Positions 11,411 through 20,154 of a DNA stretch of 64,000 nt are shown here, in pieces (position 1 is the stretch's first letter; each line of letters opens with the position of its first letter). This DNA comes from Cyprinodon diabolis. Its lineage: Eukaryota > Chordata > Actinopteri > Cyprinodontiformes > Cyprinodontidae. The stretch is from positions 37,875,510 to 37,939,509 of the forward strand of contig CM060068.1 in assembly GCA_030533445.1 (NCBI GenBank). Reading direction: 5' to 3'. The notes below the pieces were generated by a model, which did no database searches, was not told the DNA's origin, and was given only the letters and a program-made list of their open reading frames with translations. The translations under genes and the position numbers were made by a program.

Positions 11411-11969
11411 CCATTTGCCCTGGTGAGTCAGCTGACCGCAGAACAGCTTGTTGCTTTTTCACCACCTCGTGCTGCCTCACTTGAACAATGGCCGTAATCA
11501 AATCCAACGCTGGGTTAAGTTGCAATCTCTCAGACAATTTGGCGTCACGTATGCCGACAACAATCCTATCTCGGATCATCTCCTCACGTAAGAGGCCGTA
11601 GTTGCAGTGTTCAGCCAGCTTATGCACAGCGGTGATAAAATTCTCTGCGGATTCGCCGACTTCCTGACATCTCTTATTAAACTTGGCTCGTTCATAAATA
11701 ACATTATGCACTCCGATAAAATGTCCATCAAAAGCCTCTTTTACCTCCTTATAGTCCTTTTGTTTTTCTTCTGTTAGTTGCAATGAACTCAGGATATCAT
11801 CAGCCTTGTCCCCCATTGTGTAAATGAGAGTATTCACCTGGTATGCGCCGTCTTTTTCCGTCAATCCAGACGCCATTCTGAAACGTTCGAATCTTTTTAT
11901 CCATGCTGGCCACGAGCTTGGCTCGAAATCGAACGGTCCCGGTGGGGTAATGGTAAATACGTTGTCCAT
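11394..11969 (-). CDS. gag: Gypsy gag (capsid part), 191 residues
   Basis: The frame starts MDNVFTITPPGPFDFEPSSW and keeps a typical Gypsy capsid: SSWPAWIKRFERFR, then LIYTMGDKADDIL, then FNKRCQEVGESAENFITAVH. It builds the intracellular particle in which reverse transcription takes place. It overlaps the pol frame by 17 bases and ends just after a run of six T bases, before the zinc knuckles, which are read in the next frame. Gag of this family normally includes the knuckles, so the short C-terminus is a consequence of the frame change at the T run. The start lies about 155 bases inside the 5' LTR, a normal leader length. Confidence 0.85.
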   Translation of the reverse strand: MDNVFTITPPGPFDFEPSSWPAWIKRFERFRMASGLTEKDGAYQVNTLIYTMGDKADDILSSLQLTEEKQKDYKEVKEAFDGHFIGVHNVIYERAKFNKRCQEVGESAENFITAVHKLAEHCNYGLLREEMIRDRIVVGIRDAKLSERLQLNPALDLITAIVQVRQHEVVKKQQAVLRSADSPGQMDAVFS

Positions 11970-12124
11970 GCTTCGTGCTTTTAGCTAGTCGCTAGTTTGT
12001 TTTTAGCTTTTGCCGACTCACTGCTTTTCCTTGCACCGCAGGTGATCCGTTTTTTTCTTCCCACCGTATAACTTCTCCGTCACGTTATCTGTGTAACTAG
12101 ACTCCTTCTGTCGTGAGTTATGAT

Positions 12125-12136
12125 CTTCTGACACCA
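12125..12136 (-). other. Primer-binding site, tRNA-Leu type
   Basis: Immediately inside the 5' LTR the minus strand reads TGGTGTCAGAAG. This complements the 3' end of tRNA-Leu(CAA), which ends CTTCTGACA plus CCA. The tRNA identity is from remembered vertebrate tRNA sequence. Confidence 0.75.
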
Positions 12137-12277
12137 TGTATTGTTCCTCTATTCTCTGTATTCAAGGACACAACGATCAGGATGTAACTGGATAACTTTA
12201 TTAACCTTTTTCTTCTTCCTCTACATTTTTCCATTCACTCTCAGAGTGCCACCAAGTGTCCATAACATGCCATTACA
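12137..12277 (-). repeat. 5' LTR of the Gypsy element
   Basis: 141 bp, identical to the LTR at 7766-7906 except for one base. Next to it at 12278 is the second AATAT of the TSD. Confidence 0.93.
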
Positions 12278-12282
12278 AATAT

Positions 12283-12893
12283 AACACACTTTTCTGTTTT
12301 CTGTATAAAATGCTTAGTAGAGTAAAGGTCTAAGAAAGTTTGTGTATGTGATGTTACAGTGTGAAATGTTAAAATCTAGCATCTGGACTGCTGGTCTTAA
12401 AAAAAAAAACAAAAAAAACTCTGAAACTGTTATATGAATCACGCTTTTTGTTTGGGTATTACAAATAATTCATTCATGTCCCTTCAGACTAGAGGATGGT
12501 TTAATGTCTTGTCTTTTAACTGTGGACGTTTTCTTTAGCTTTCAGAAGATTAGCGGAAAACCAGAACCAGGTTGAGATGTTGATGTGATTCAAACAAAAC
12601 AACCCTAATACTGTACCACAATTCTTGTGCATGTGGAAGTACTTTCCAGTGGTCCCAAAGTCCATTGTTCTCTTGCCTAGAATAAAGGCTGAGCCTATGG
12701 GAATAAATCATACCTTTGCAAAGCTGTCAGCATGCCTGCAAATCCTAAATCAGGTGAAGGATCATCAGGCTACAGCTACGGTTTTATGCTTTTGAGATTT
12801 TCATCACTTTCATGCATTTAGCAGCTCTAAAAGAGTTGTTTATCTTCTCCCATTTGATAAACAAGGGTTTAGCACCATAGGCCAGAATAGCAA
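12283..12893. other. Intergenic, no gene seen
   Basis: Spacer between the Gypsy element and the first hAT element. There is a poly-A patch near 12399-12416 and nothing else recognisable. Confidence 0.5.
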
Positions 12894-12901
12894 ATTATGG
12901 G

Positions 12902-14267
12902 CAGTGATGGGACTAACGGCGTTACTAATGCCGTTAACTTGTTTTAGTAACGAGTAATCTAACTAATTACTTTGACTGTAACTATAACGCAGTTACCATT
13001 GCAGACACCCCGTTACTGCGCGTTACTCAGGTCGCACAATGAACCTTTTTTCATGATAGGACTCGTGCGCAGCTGCGTGAAGCTGACACCCCACCCACGT
13101 CAAAAAACTCTGCAAATAGACTGAATGGTTATGCAACGTTAGTGCAGATTTGTGCAGAAAAAAAAAATTGTTTGTGCTACTTTTGTTTAAGAGATATTAA
13201 AGATTATTTTTTAGGTCATCCAGAGGTGCGCGCCTTGTCATGAGAGAGGGGAGGATGAGAATGGCTGATGTAAAGTGAGATTCCGTCTGTCAGTTGGGTA
13301 GGTGGGTGTTTCCGCTGGCGGGTGTTAACTTTCAACACACACAGAGAGATGGAGAGTGAGGATGACTCCAGCAGCAAAACAGCGTTTTCCTGATGGAAAT
13401 ACAGGTGTTACGTCGAGCTGCGTTTCCCCATCAGATACGGTTTCCCCTGCATCTCCGCACAGCGCAGGCGGCACGAGTCACCGCGCATGCGACAGGAAAC
13501 GCGCATGCTCGCTAAAGGCGCGCAACAGTCGCCCTGTGCTTGCGCCACAGGAGAACTACTGTATGGAGAGCGTGAACGATCAAATGATTAACCTGACAAC
13601 AGCCAGAAATGATAGCCTATATGGAGAAAGGGAGAAATCTGGATGGATGGATGGATGGATGGATGGATGGATGGATGGATGGATGGATGGATGGATGGAT
13701 GGATGGATGGATGGATGGATGGATGGATGGATGGATGGATACTCTGCCTTCTCAACCTACTGTATTTTTTATTTTATACATTATTTGATGGCCTTTGTGG
13801 CAGGGATGGAGATCCATATTTTATGTCACACACAGAGTATACATCTAGATAGATAGATGATAGATAGATGTTGCAGTATCTATACCAACCCAAACACACA
13901 GGATTTCAGAATTAGACATCCCCAGTTATTAATTTCACCAGATCTGAATGCCCTTTTAAAAAACTTCACATCGCGTTCCCCCCTGATGTCATTTACATTG
14001 AGTTGCAATAAATGCAAGACTCTCTGCAGGTTCTTGTCTTTGTCGTCCGCTCTATTCAGCTGGCTTTAGAAACACACGGCGAGAAGGTGGGGGCTGGGTG
14101 GTGAGGTTTACGGGGGCGAGAAACGCAAAAGTAACGCAATAGTTACTTTTACTAGTAACTAGTTACTTTTATTGTGGAGTAACTCAGTTAGTAACTCAGT
14201 TACTTTTTGGGAGAAGTAACTAGTAACTATAACTAATTACTTTTTCAAAGTAACGTGCCCAACACTG
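12902..14267. mobile_element. Non-autonomous hAT element with ATGG microsatellite (copy 1)
   Basis: The ends are CAGTGATGGGACTAACGGCG and, on the right, GTAACGTGCCCAACACTG, forming imperfect inverted ends rich in GTAAC words. The flanks are ATTATGGG (12894-12901) and ATGATGGG (14268-14275), an 8-bp TSD with one mismatch, as expected for hAT. The inside is GC-richer than the surroundings and has no transposase. A second copy at 28132-28882 shares ends, interior and microsatellite, but with internal deletions. Confidence 0.85.
13639..13740 (+). repeat. (GGAT)n microsatellite inside hAT copy 1
   Basis: About 25 uninterrupted ATGG units. The same tetranucleotide sits at the matching place in the second hAT copy (28590-28641), so it belongs to the element and not to the insertion site. 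Open frames through it (MDGWMDGW...) are an artefact of the repeat. Confidence 0.95.
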
Positions 14268-14275
14268 ATGATGGG

Positions 14276-14920
14276 TTTGTGCTAATCTACGGACTTCTAG
14301 AACAAATAGGCTTTTTTTTCCTAGCTGGCAAGCTAGGACCATGTCAGTGTATTTCACTGAGCTACTGATTTTAAGAAAGATGTGCATTTATTGGATCTTC
14401 CTGATCTTTTATCCCCTTGGTTTGGAGAAACCAATTAAGATGTCTAGGCTATTCTTTTCCTGCTATACTGAAGAAAGAAATAGTTTGTGTTTTCCATTTT
14501 AGTTTGGGAAGGTTTCATAAAACTCATCTGTTACTGACAGCTGCATCAGTCTGAGTGCAAGCTGTAGCCATAAACTCCTGTGCAGAAAGAGAGGGATTTC
14601 TGGCTGGTTCTATATAAGGCATTCCCCAAGGATGACTTAAAGGGTTTTCTGATACATATGAGCCTCGAGAGAGGTGGTAAAAAACTGGAGAATCCAACCA
14701 GCTAGCGCCCCCTGGATAAGGTAGACTGCAGTTCCCTGCCACCCCAGGATTGTTTGTTTCCTTCTTCCCCATTCTTTGAGACTGAACCCGATATTGGGAA
14801 GTCACGGAAAATATTTTAGGAACACTAAGAATTTCCTAAAAGTTCTTGTAGCATTTTGATCAAGCCAAACTAACTGAATTCAAGCAGTAGCTGCGGTTGA
14901 CATTGCCCTATGTGTCATAT
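14276..14920. other. Intergenic, no gene seen
   Basis: No supported gene. A 93-codon minus-strand frame at 14524-14805 has no recognisable motif. Confidence 0.4.
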
Positions 14921-14924
14921 TTAG

Positions 14925-15530
14925 AGAAGAACGACCCTGAATCAGGGTAACCACGGAGACAGTCAGTTAGGTCAAGGAAAAGCTTTATTTAATGATGAAC
15001 AGGAAACGGTGTCTGGCAGGATCTTCCTGGGTTTTGTTTGGGGAAAAGATTAGGGTGATGGTGAATAACTGGTCAGGGGAGGTGGGAAGGTGGAGAATGC
15101 TGAACTCTTGAGATTGTCTTTAGCTTGGAAGGATGGTGTCCTGGGTCAAGGTGCAAATTGAGACTCTGTTTCCAGTGATGGTGTGAAGGAGGCTGGACAG
15201 GCAGACGGGCTCCTGGAGGAGGGCTGCGGCAGACTGTGAGCTGAGAGATCCAACAGATGAGGAAGGTCCAAGCATGGGGGTTCAGTTGGCTTGGATGGTG
15301 AACGAGGAGGGAAAAGACAGAGAGACGGAATTAGAGCTGGCTTAAGAAAAATCTTGATAAAAACTGGTAGGTGATATACCACACGGGTGGCGAGAAAGAA
15401 CTGACGCCCTCCTCCTAGTCCCGGCTCCTTAAGTAGGCTCCCAATTAACAGAGATGAACCGCACCTGCCTGTCAAGCCCTGCAGAGAAAAAGAGAGAGAG
15501 GGACCAGGCTTGCAGTATAGCATTATCAGG
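14925..15530 (-). repeat. LTR-like promoter block, minus strand
   Basis: Read on minus, a TATA-like CCTACTTAAGGAGCCGG (about 15425) is followed some 430 bases later by AAATAAAGC (about 14982). This is the spacing of an LTR with promoter and polyadenylation signal. ATCAGGG occurs at both margins (about 14941 and 15525), but TG...CA ends could not be matched to a TSD. It is probably a retrotransposon LTR or a related dispersed repeat; boundaries are approximate. Confidence 0.35.
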
Positions 15531-16100
15531 GATAGAAAAAGTTACGTTGGTATTAAAAACAATAAATCCTAGTACTTTTAAATGTACGCCATTGTTTTAA
15601 AAAAAAAAAGATATGAAAACATTTACATCAGTTTAAAAACCCAAGGGACAGAAGGATTAATGAACTCAAGAAATTGCCAATATACCAAATATTATCCACA
15701 TATACTATTTCCGTTTTTTATCTTAAGTACTACAATATGATTATTCCAGACATGCTATACATCATCACTTGTTCTTCTGTATTTTGGCACTATTATAAAA
15801 TTTTCATGTATGCTTATTTGTGGGGGCCATCACCATTAATGCATTTCTTTCCCTCAAGTTCCCCCTCAGGTTTTCTGTTTTCTCAACATGCTGTTAAATA
15901 ATCTGCACAAACTTGCTCTAACAAACAGCCAATTAAATTAGTTATACACAGAAGATAAGCAAAACAAACATATATATCTATTCACCAATGCACACACATT
16001 TCAAATGGCTGAAGCTTATACTAACATGTTAGCACACTAATTTACCAATGCAGCCGATCTACTTCTAAGCTGGGTAAAACATGGACTCAATCAAGTCAAT
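15531..16100. other. Intergenic, no gene seen
   Basis: AT-rich spacer with a short A-run at 15598-15610. No supported gene. Confidence 0.45.
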
Positions 16101-16102
16101 TA

Positions 16103-16107
<5 letters not shown>

Positions 16108-16133
<26 letters not shown>
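16108..16133 (+). repeat. (TA)n microsatellite
   Basis: About 13 TA units. Confidence 0.9.
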
Positions 16134-16134
<1 letters not shown>

Positions 16135-16283
16135 AGGAGGTTTACAGAATACCGGGCCAGAAGATCAGAGATCCGAAGAGGTACTGAAGGGAAATCCAGC
16201 TCAATCAGGAAGCATATCCAGGTTCTGAAAACAGGGAGAATCCAGCAGAAGTCCGAAGACAGGTCAGGCAAACAGGAATTGGT

Positions 16284-16499
16284 CTCCTGATCTCCTGGTC
16301 CTGACTCCTGAGTATGACCTCAACACGGGCTTTAGCATCGCCCTGTGGATTGTCCTGCCTTCCATCATCTGCTCAGTTCTGATCACCTGCCTGTTCTCCA
16401 GCCTCCAGGGCTTCAACATCTGGGACTCTCTGGTCAGCGTTCACCGCAGCTTGTTGGCAGCCAACTGGCTGGAGCCAATCTCATCCTCTGGGAACTGAC
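16284..16499 (+). other. Exon-like open stretch with one hydrophobic segment
   Basis: One frame stays open from about 16284 to TGA at 16497-16499 without an ATG at its head. It reads ...PEYDLNTGFSIALW and then a roughly 20-residue hydrophobic run, followed by GFNIWDSLVSVHRS and a C-terminus SSSGN. Base composition is GC-richer and more codon-like than the flanks. It occupies the variable position of the family B LTR just before the intron-like block. I do not recognise the protein. It could be a captured exon, a retroelement coding piece or chance. Confidence 0.35.
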
Positions 16500-16515
16500 T
16501 GAACTTTAAGACCAG

Positions 16516-16589
16516 GTTAGTGATTCATACGTTCATAATCATCCTCCACCAGACAGATGTGGTCTCTAACCTGTGTTCTCTCCCTGCAG
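16516..16589 (+). other. Intron-like GT-AG block in the third LTR-B copy
   Basis: Begins GTTAGTGATTCATACG and ends CTCTCCCTGCAG with a pyrimidine tract. It aligns with the 73-bp block at 18478-18550 in the same position, after ACCAG. Confidence 0.6.
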
Positions 16590-16619
16590 ACGTTCCTGCC
16601 TTAGATGTTGCATGTTAAA

Positions 16620-17650
16620 TGATGAAGCATTAAAACTTTCCATTAAATACAGGAAAAAAATCTACTGCCAGTAAAATAAGTTGGAATAAGATATGGTGAC
16701 ACTGATTTCGGCATGGGTTGTGGAGAAATCACCTGTCCATTAAAGGTAAGATAAGGAAACACAGGATCAACGATCCACAATTGTTTCTGTTAAATAAGAA
16801 AAGAACAATACTAAGTTTTTGCAAAAATCACTTCTAAAGTAAAGGTTTAGAGACAAGGTTTTTAACTTGAGTACATTTTCATCTTTGTCATGGTAAAACA
16901 ACAAAACAGAATAAAAATATAACTATACAGAACTATCCTTCACTGTCACATATGGAGGAAACAGGAAGCTGGCAGATATCAAACAAAATATCCCATTGAT
17001 ATGAAAGTATTTATCTGTTACATGAGAAGGCTAAACAACCTAATATGATTGGGGATTAATAATTCTGCAAATAAAGCTTTCAATCAAATATCAATCTGCT
17101 TTATTACCTCCCTTAGTGTTGTTTCATAACAGCAATTTCAGAAGAAGGTTATTGGAATCTGCTAAACATGTCTTACTTGTTTCTAGTGAATCATTTACAA
17201 TTTTATGAGCATGATGGGAATTATCATCAATATTCTCTACAGTTCATTTGGACTCTATAGAGATAGAGTTCACTTTTAACAGATATTCAAGCTGTTTTAT
17301 GTTGTGTCAGCTGAAATATGAAATTACTGTAATAAACTTAATAGAATTCAAATTCCAGGGGTTTCTGCCAGTCTGTAACCAAAAAGATCAGTTATTGCAT
17401 TGTGTTGTTGTAAAATATGTTATAGAAGTCAAGTCAGTGTTTGAAATAAATGTTTAAACCAAACTAAATGTCATAAAACTGTTTTCTTTTTTTAACAAAT
17501 AAGACTTGCGTGCAATGTCAGGTCTGTTAAAATGGTGGCAATTCACTGATCTTCTCTGAATTTAGTACCATCTAGTTCGTGTTACACTGTAATTTAATGT
17601 CTGAGGCATTGAAACAACAAATGTATCTCTTCAATGAAAACTTTGGGTTC
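16620..17650. other. Intergenic, no gene seen
   Basis: AT-rich. The short frame at 17248-17457 carries no recognisable motif. Confidence 0.45.
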
Positions 17651-17654
17651 AGCC

Positions 17655-17745
17655 TATTTTAAAGGTATAGGAAAGGATTATCTTTTTCCAGGTGGATCAT
17701 CAAAATAAAGGGTTGTTTTAATTGTCAATCATTCTGGTGATATGT
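17655..17745 (+). repeat. Dispersed repeat shared with 43568-43655
   Basis: Both places contain TGTCAATCATTCTGGTGATA preceded by a GGATCATC(A/T)AAATAA block, and both continue with a diverged CACTTTCA(A/G)ATG word. The family is unidentified. Confidence 0.6.
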
Positions 17746-18387
17746 TTTCTTAATAATCCCCTTTTTCTTTCTCCTCAGTCCTTGCACTTTCAAATGAATT
17801 TAATAGCAAAAAGCGACTGCTTCAATTTCTTGTCAGACTGGCTCATGTCACCAACTCTATAGAACGTCTTTGGTTAGATCTTACGGTTCAGATAACCTTA
17901 GAGAGCTGCTAAATGGCAGCTGAAACATGTCAAGTTGTCATGATCTTGGCACTGATGACTGGCTTAATGATTCATTCGATTCACCTGACTAGCACCACCC
18001 AGTTAAAAATTTCTGTTCATTTTATCCACCTGCTCCTTCCTCTATTTAAGCTGCTTGACCCCAGTCACCAGTGCCAGATTAATCTAGCCATTAGTAAGAG
18101 TTCTTTAGAGTACCCTGTGTGTTGTTCTGATTGCTTAATCCTGCCTGCCCCTGTTCTTAACCATTTGCCTGACCTGTCTTCAGACTCCTGGTGGATTCTG
18201 CCTGCTTACGACCCTGGATCTGTCCCATGACCCCAACTTTGATTTCTCTTCATTAACTCTTTAGATCCCTGATCTTCTGGCCATGACTCCTGCTTACCAC
18301 ATCGGCTTTTGCTTTCTTGTAACTCCTGCTTTTGCTTCTGCTTGTCAGCCAGTTCAGCGGCCTTCTTGGCTTTGGCTCCTGGGACTA

Positions 18388-18417
18388 TATAGCACGTGGC
18401 ATTTGCCACGTGCTATA
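18388..18417. repeat. Perfect hairpin with two CACGTG boxes
   Basis: Two 14-base arms, TATAGCACGTGGCA and its exact complement, surround TT. Each arm contains CACGTG, the E-box core. The hairpin occupies the variable part of the LTR, and the other family B copies have different sequence here. Confidence 0.9.
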
Positions 18418-18477
18418 GGAGATAATCCAGCTGGATTCCACTCCTTCTTCTGGGCACGGAGTGAACTTTAAAACCAG

Positions 18478-18550
18478 GTTAGTGACTCACAGCACATAAT
18501 CGTCCTCTGTCAGATTTACATGGTCATAACTTGAGTTTTCCCCTCTACAG
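18478..18550 (+). other. Intron-like block (73 bp) in LTR-B
   Basis: Begins GTTAGTGACTCACAGC and ends TTTTCCCCTCTACAG. Joining the flanks gives AAAACCAG next to AGATTCC, exactly the sequence found uninterrupted in the minus-strand LTR-B copy (20271-20286). Confidence 0.75.
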
Positions 18551-18689
18551 AGATTCCTCTACAGAGGCCCTTTTCGTCTGAGCTGCTGAGGCTTAGATTC
18601 GATGTGTTGTCAAACGCTTTTGTGAATTACTTCAGTCTGCCTGCCTGAAATTCTGGTTCCAAAGTTCTGAGTTCTGACACAAGTAGTAA

Positions 18690-19184
18690 ATCTTTAAATC
18701 TGAACATATTCAAAAGAAAGTCCTCCCAAAGCCCCAATTTTCTGAAACAGAACCTGCTCCTTTTCATATTTTGTCTGTTCAAAAAGGTTAACTCAAACCC
18801 GACATGATAATGTTTACATAGCAATCTCACAAACTGCCTCAGATTAAAAAAAAAATCTACTTCAGAAAGACATACATTTACTGGAGACAAGGGATTGCCT
18901 TTCTCTAGAAATAAATTATACCATATAATTCTGGTGAAACATGGGGGGTTTCTTCACTGTATATGTTGTATTTTGATAAAGCTTTGGACTGGGACTCATA
19001 ACTGTAAATGTCTAAACTCAGAACTCTATTCTCTATTTTATAAACCCAACTCAGTTAGGTTTAGAAAATACCCCAATCAGTAATATTCCCAAAGGCAATA
19101 AGTGGTAACTGAATAAACCTAGAGTTAAACCCAAACAACATGCCTTAAAAATAGACTCATTATAAAACAATCTCTAAAACATAC
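18690..19184. other. Intergenic, no gene seen
   Basis: No supported gene. The minus-strand frame 18627-18890 has no recognisable domain. Confidence 0.4.
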
Positions 19185-19300
19185 ATTCCGTAAAAGTTCA
19201 AAAAATATCCACTGGACTTGGTTTCCAAGATTTGAAGACATTTCGCCACCTCTCCAGGAAGCTTTCTCAATTCAAATGTCTGGATTCGCAGTGAGTTTGA
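19185..19300 (+). repeat. Dispersed repeat P, copy 1
   Basis: Contains CCACTGGACTTGGTTTCCAA, then TTTGAAGACATTTCGCCACC and CCAGGAAGCTTTCTCAATTC. Related copies lie at 37250-37375 (+), 46254-46470 (-) and 61235-61330 (-). I associate this very common fish motif with Penelope-like elements, but only from memory. Confidence 0.6.
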
Positions 19301-20154
19301 GTCTTATATAGACAATGCCTTGTATTGCTTGGAAACATGCAAATGGTAACCGATTAGTGGGTCGTTTAGATAACTTTGGATGACTTTCCTATTATCTGAT
19401 CTTTACTACTGGACGTACAGTTATAACATAATCATATTTGAAATTAATCAATCAGTTGAGTAATTAACTATAAGGACTGCATATCTGAAAACGTGTACTA
19501 ATCTGCACCATCTTGGTGTGTGTGGTTGAACAAGTTGCAATATTATCATGTAGATGTTCTGTTTCATCGATAATAATTAAAAAAAAATAAAGAAAATTGA
19601 ATGTATCAGAACTTTATATTTTTACACAATTGCATCCTTCAACTGACTATAAATGTCATGTATGAAGCTGAAAAAAATAGAGCTCAAACTATTTGATAAT
19701 TATAAATATAACTTTACAATCGATTTAAACAAGGCAATATTTACAGAAAAAAATCCCAGTATTTCTCTGTGAAGAAACAGTAAACCATGCAAGTCAGAGA
19801 ATCTTCACCAGCATAAACCATGCAAATGAAGTGGAAGTATTACACTAAACACAGCAGATCACAAAGACATATAGCCTTTGACTTCAACAAGTGTTTTTTA
19901 AAGACCACTGTCATTAAAACAGTTCCTCTGTAACATCTTCTTTCCTTTTAGTCTGTGTTCAAGGGATGCTGAACACTTGTCTACATTACACCCCATCAGC
20001 CAAAAGGTGGCTAAGTAAATGTTGACATTTTTTTAATTGCTTTTTTTATAAGTTGAGAAAAACTTGATCTCTATAGGATTTTTAACACCAATTTCTTATA
20101 GATATATATATATAGTTTCTGATGTGCTCCTTATAGTTTAACTGCTTAATGAGA
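19301..20154. other. Intergenic, no gene seen
   Basis: AT-rich spacer with short TA-rich patches (about 20101-20114). No supported gene. Confidence 0.45.

Larger units (their letters stand above)
7766..12277 (-). mobile_element. Ty3/Gypsy LTR retrotransposon, Mag-like, recently inserted
   Basis: The element is 4512 bp with 141-bp LTRs at both ends and a 5-bp TSD AATAT (7761-7765 and 12278-12282). It is read on the minus strand in the order 5' LTR, primer-binding site, gag, pol, polypurine tract, 3' LTR. The two LTRs differ at a single position (T at about 7879, C in the other), which means a recent insertion. Very short LTRs and the gag/pol content suggest the Mag lineage, which includes the pufferfish element Barthez; that assignment is from memory. 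Coding capacity is broken by one in-frame TAG and a frame change between gag and pol. Confidence 0.93.
16138..16612. mobile_element. Rearranged family B LTR copy, halves in opposite orientation
   Basis: Positions 16138-16282 match the family B LTR on the minus strand (GACAGGTCAGGCAAACAG and AGAAGATCAGAGATCC words). Positions 16470-16612 match its later part on the plus strand (GAACTTTAAGACCAG, then an intron-like block). Between them lies an exon-like open stretch. The copy is an inversion or template-switch product. Downstream it fades into unassigned sequence. Confidence 0.55.
17936..18679 (+). mobile_element. Solo LTR, family B copy 1, with intron-like block
   Basis: 744 bp from TGTCATGATCTTGGCACTGA to GAGTTCTGACA, flanked by CAAGT on both sides (17931-17935 and 18680-18684), an exact 5-bp TSD. 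A TATA-like CTATTTAAGCTGC lies near 18041. A degenerate polyadenylation region lies near 18610, where the minus copy reads CCAATAAACGC. This looks like promoter, long R region and end of an LTR. No internal sequence remains. The block 18478-18550 is bounded by GT and AG and is exactly missing from the minus-strand copy at 20155-21403. Confidence 0.85.

Noticed and set aside
13356..13856. 166-codon frame with MDGWMDGW repeats
   Set aside because: Formed by the ATGG microsatellite and hAT interior; no protein similarity seen, and not kept open in the second copy.
15146..15523. 125-codon minus-strand frame
   Set aside because: Lies in an LTR-like repeat; Ser/Pro-rich, no motif, probably non-coding.
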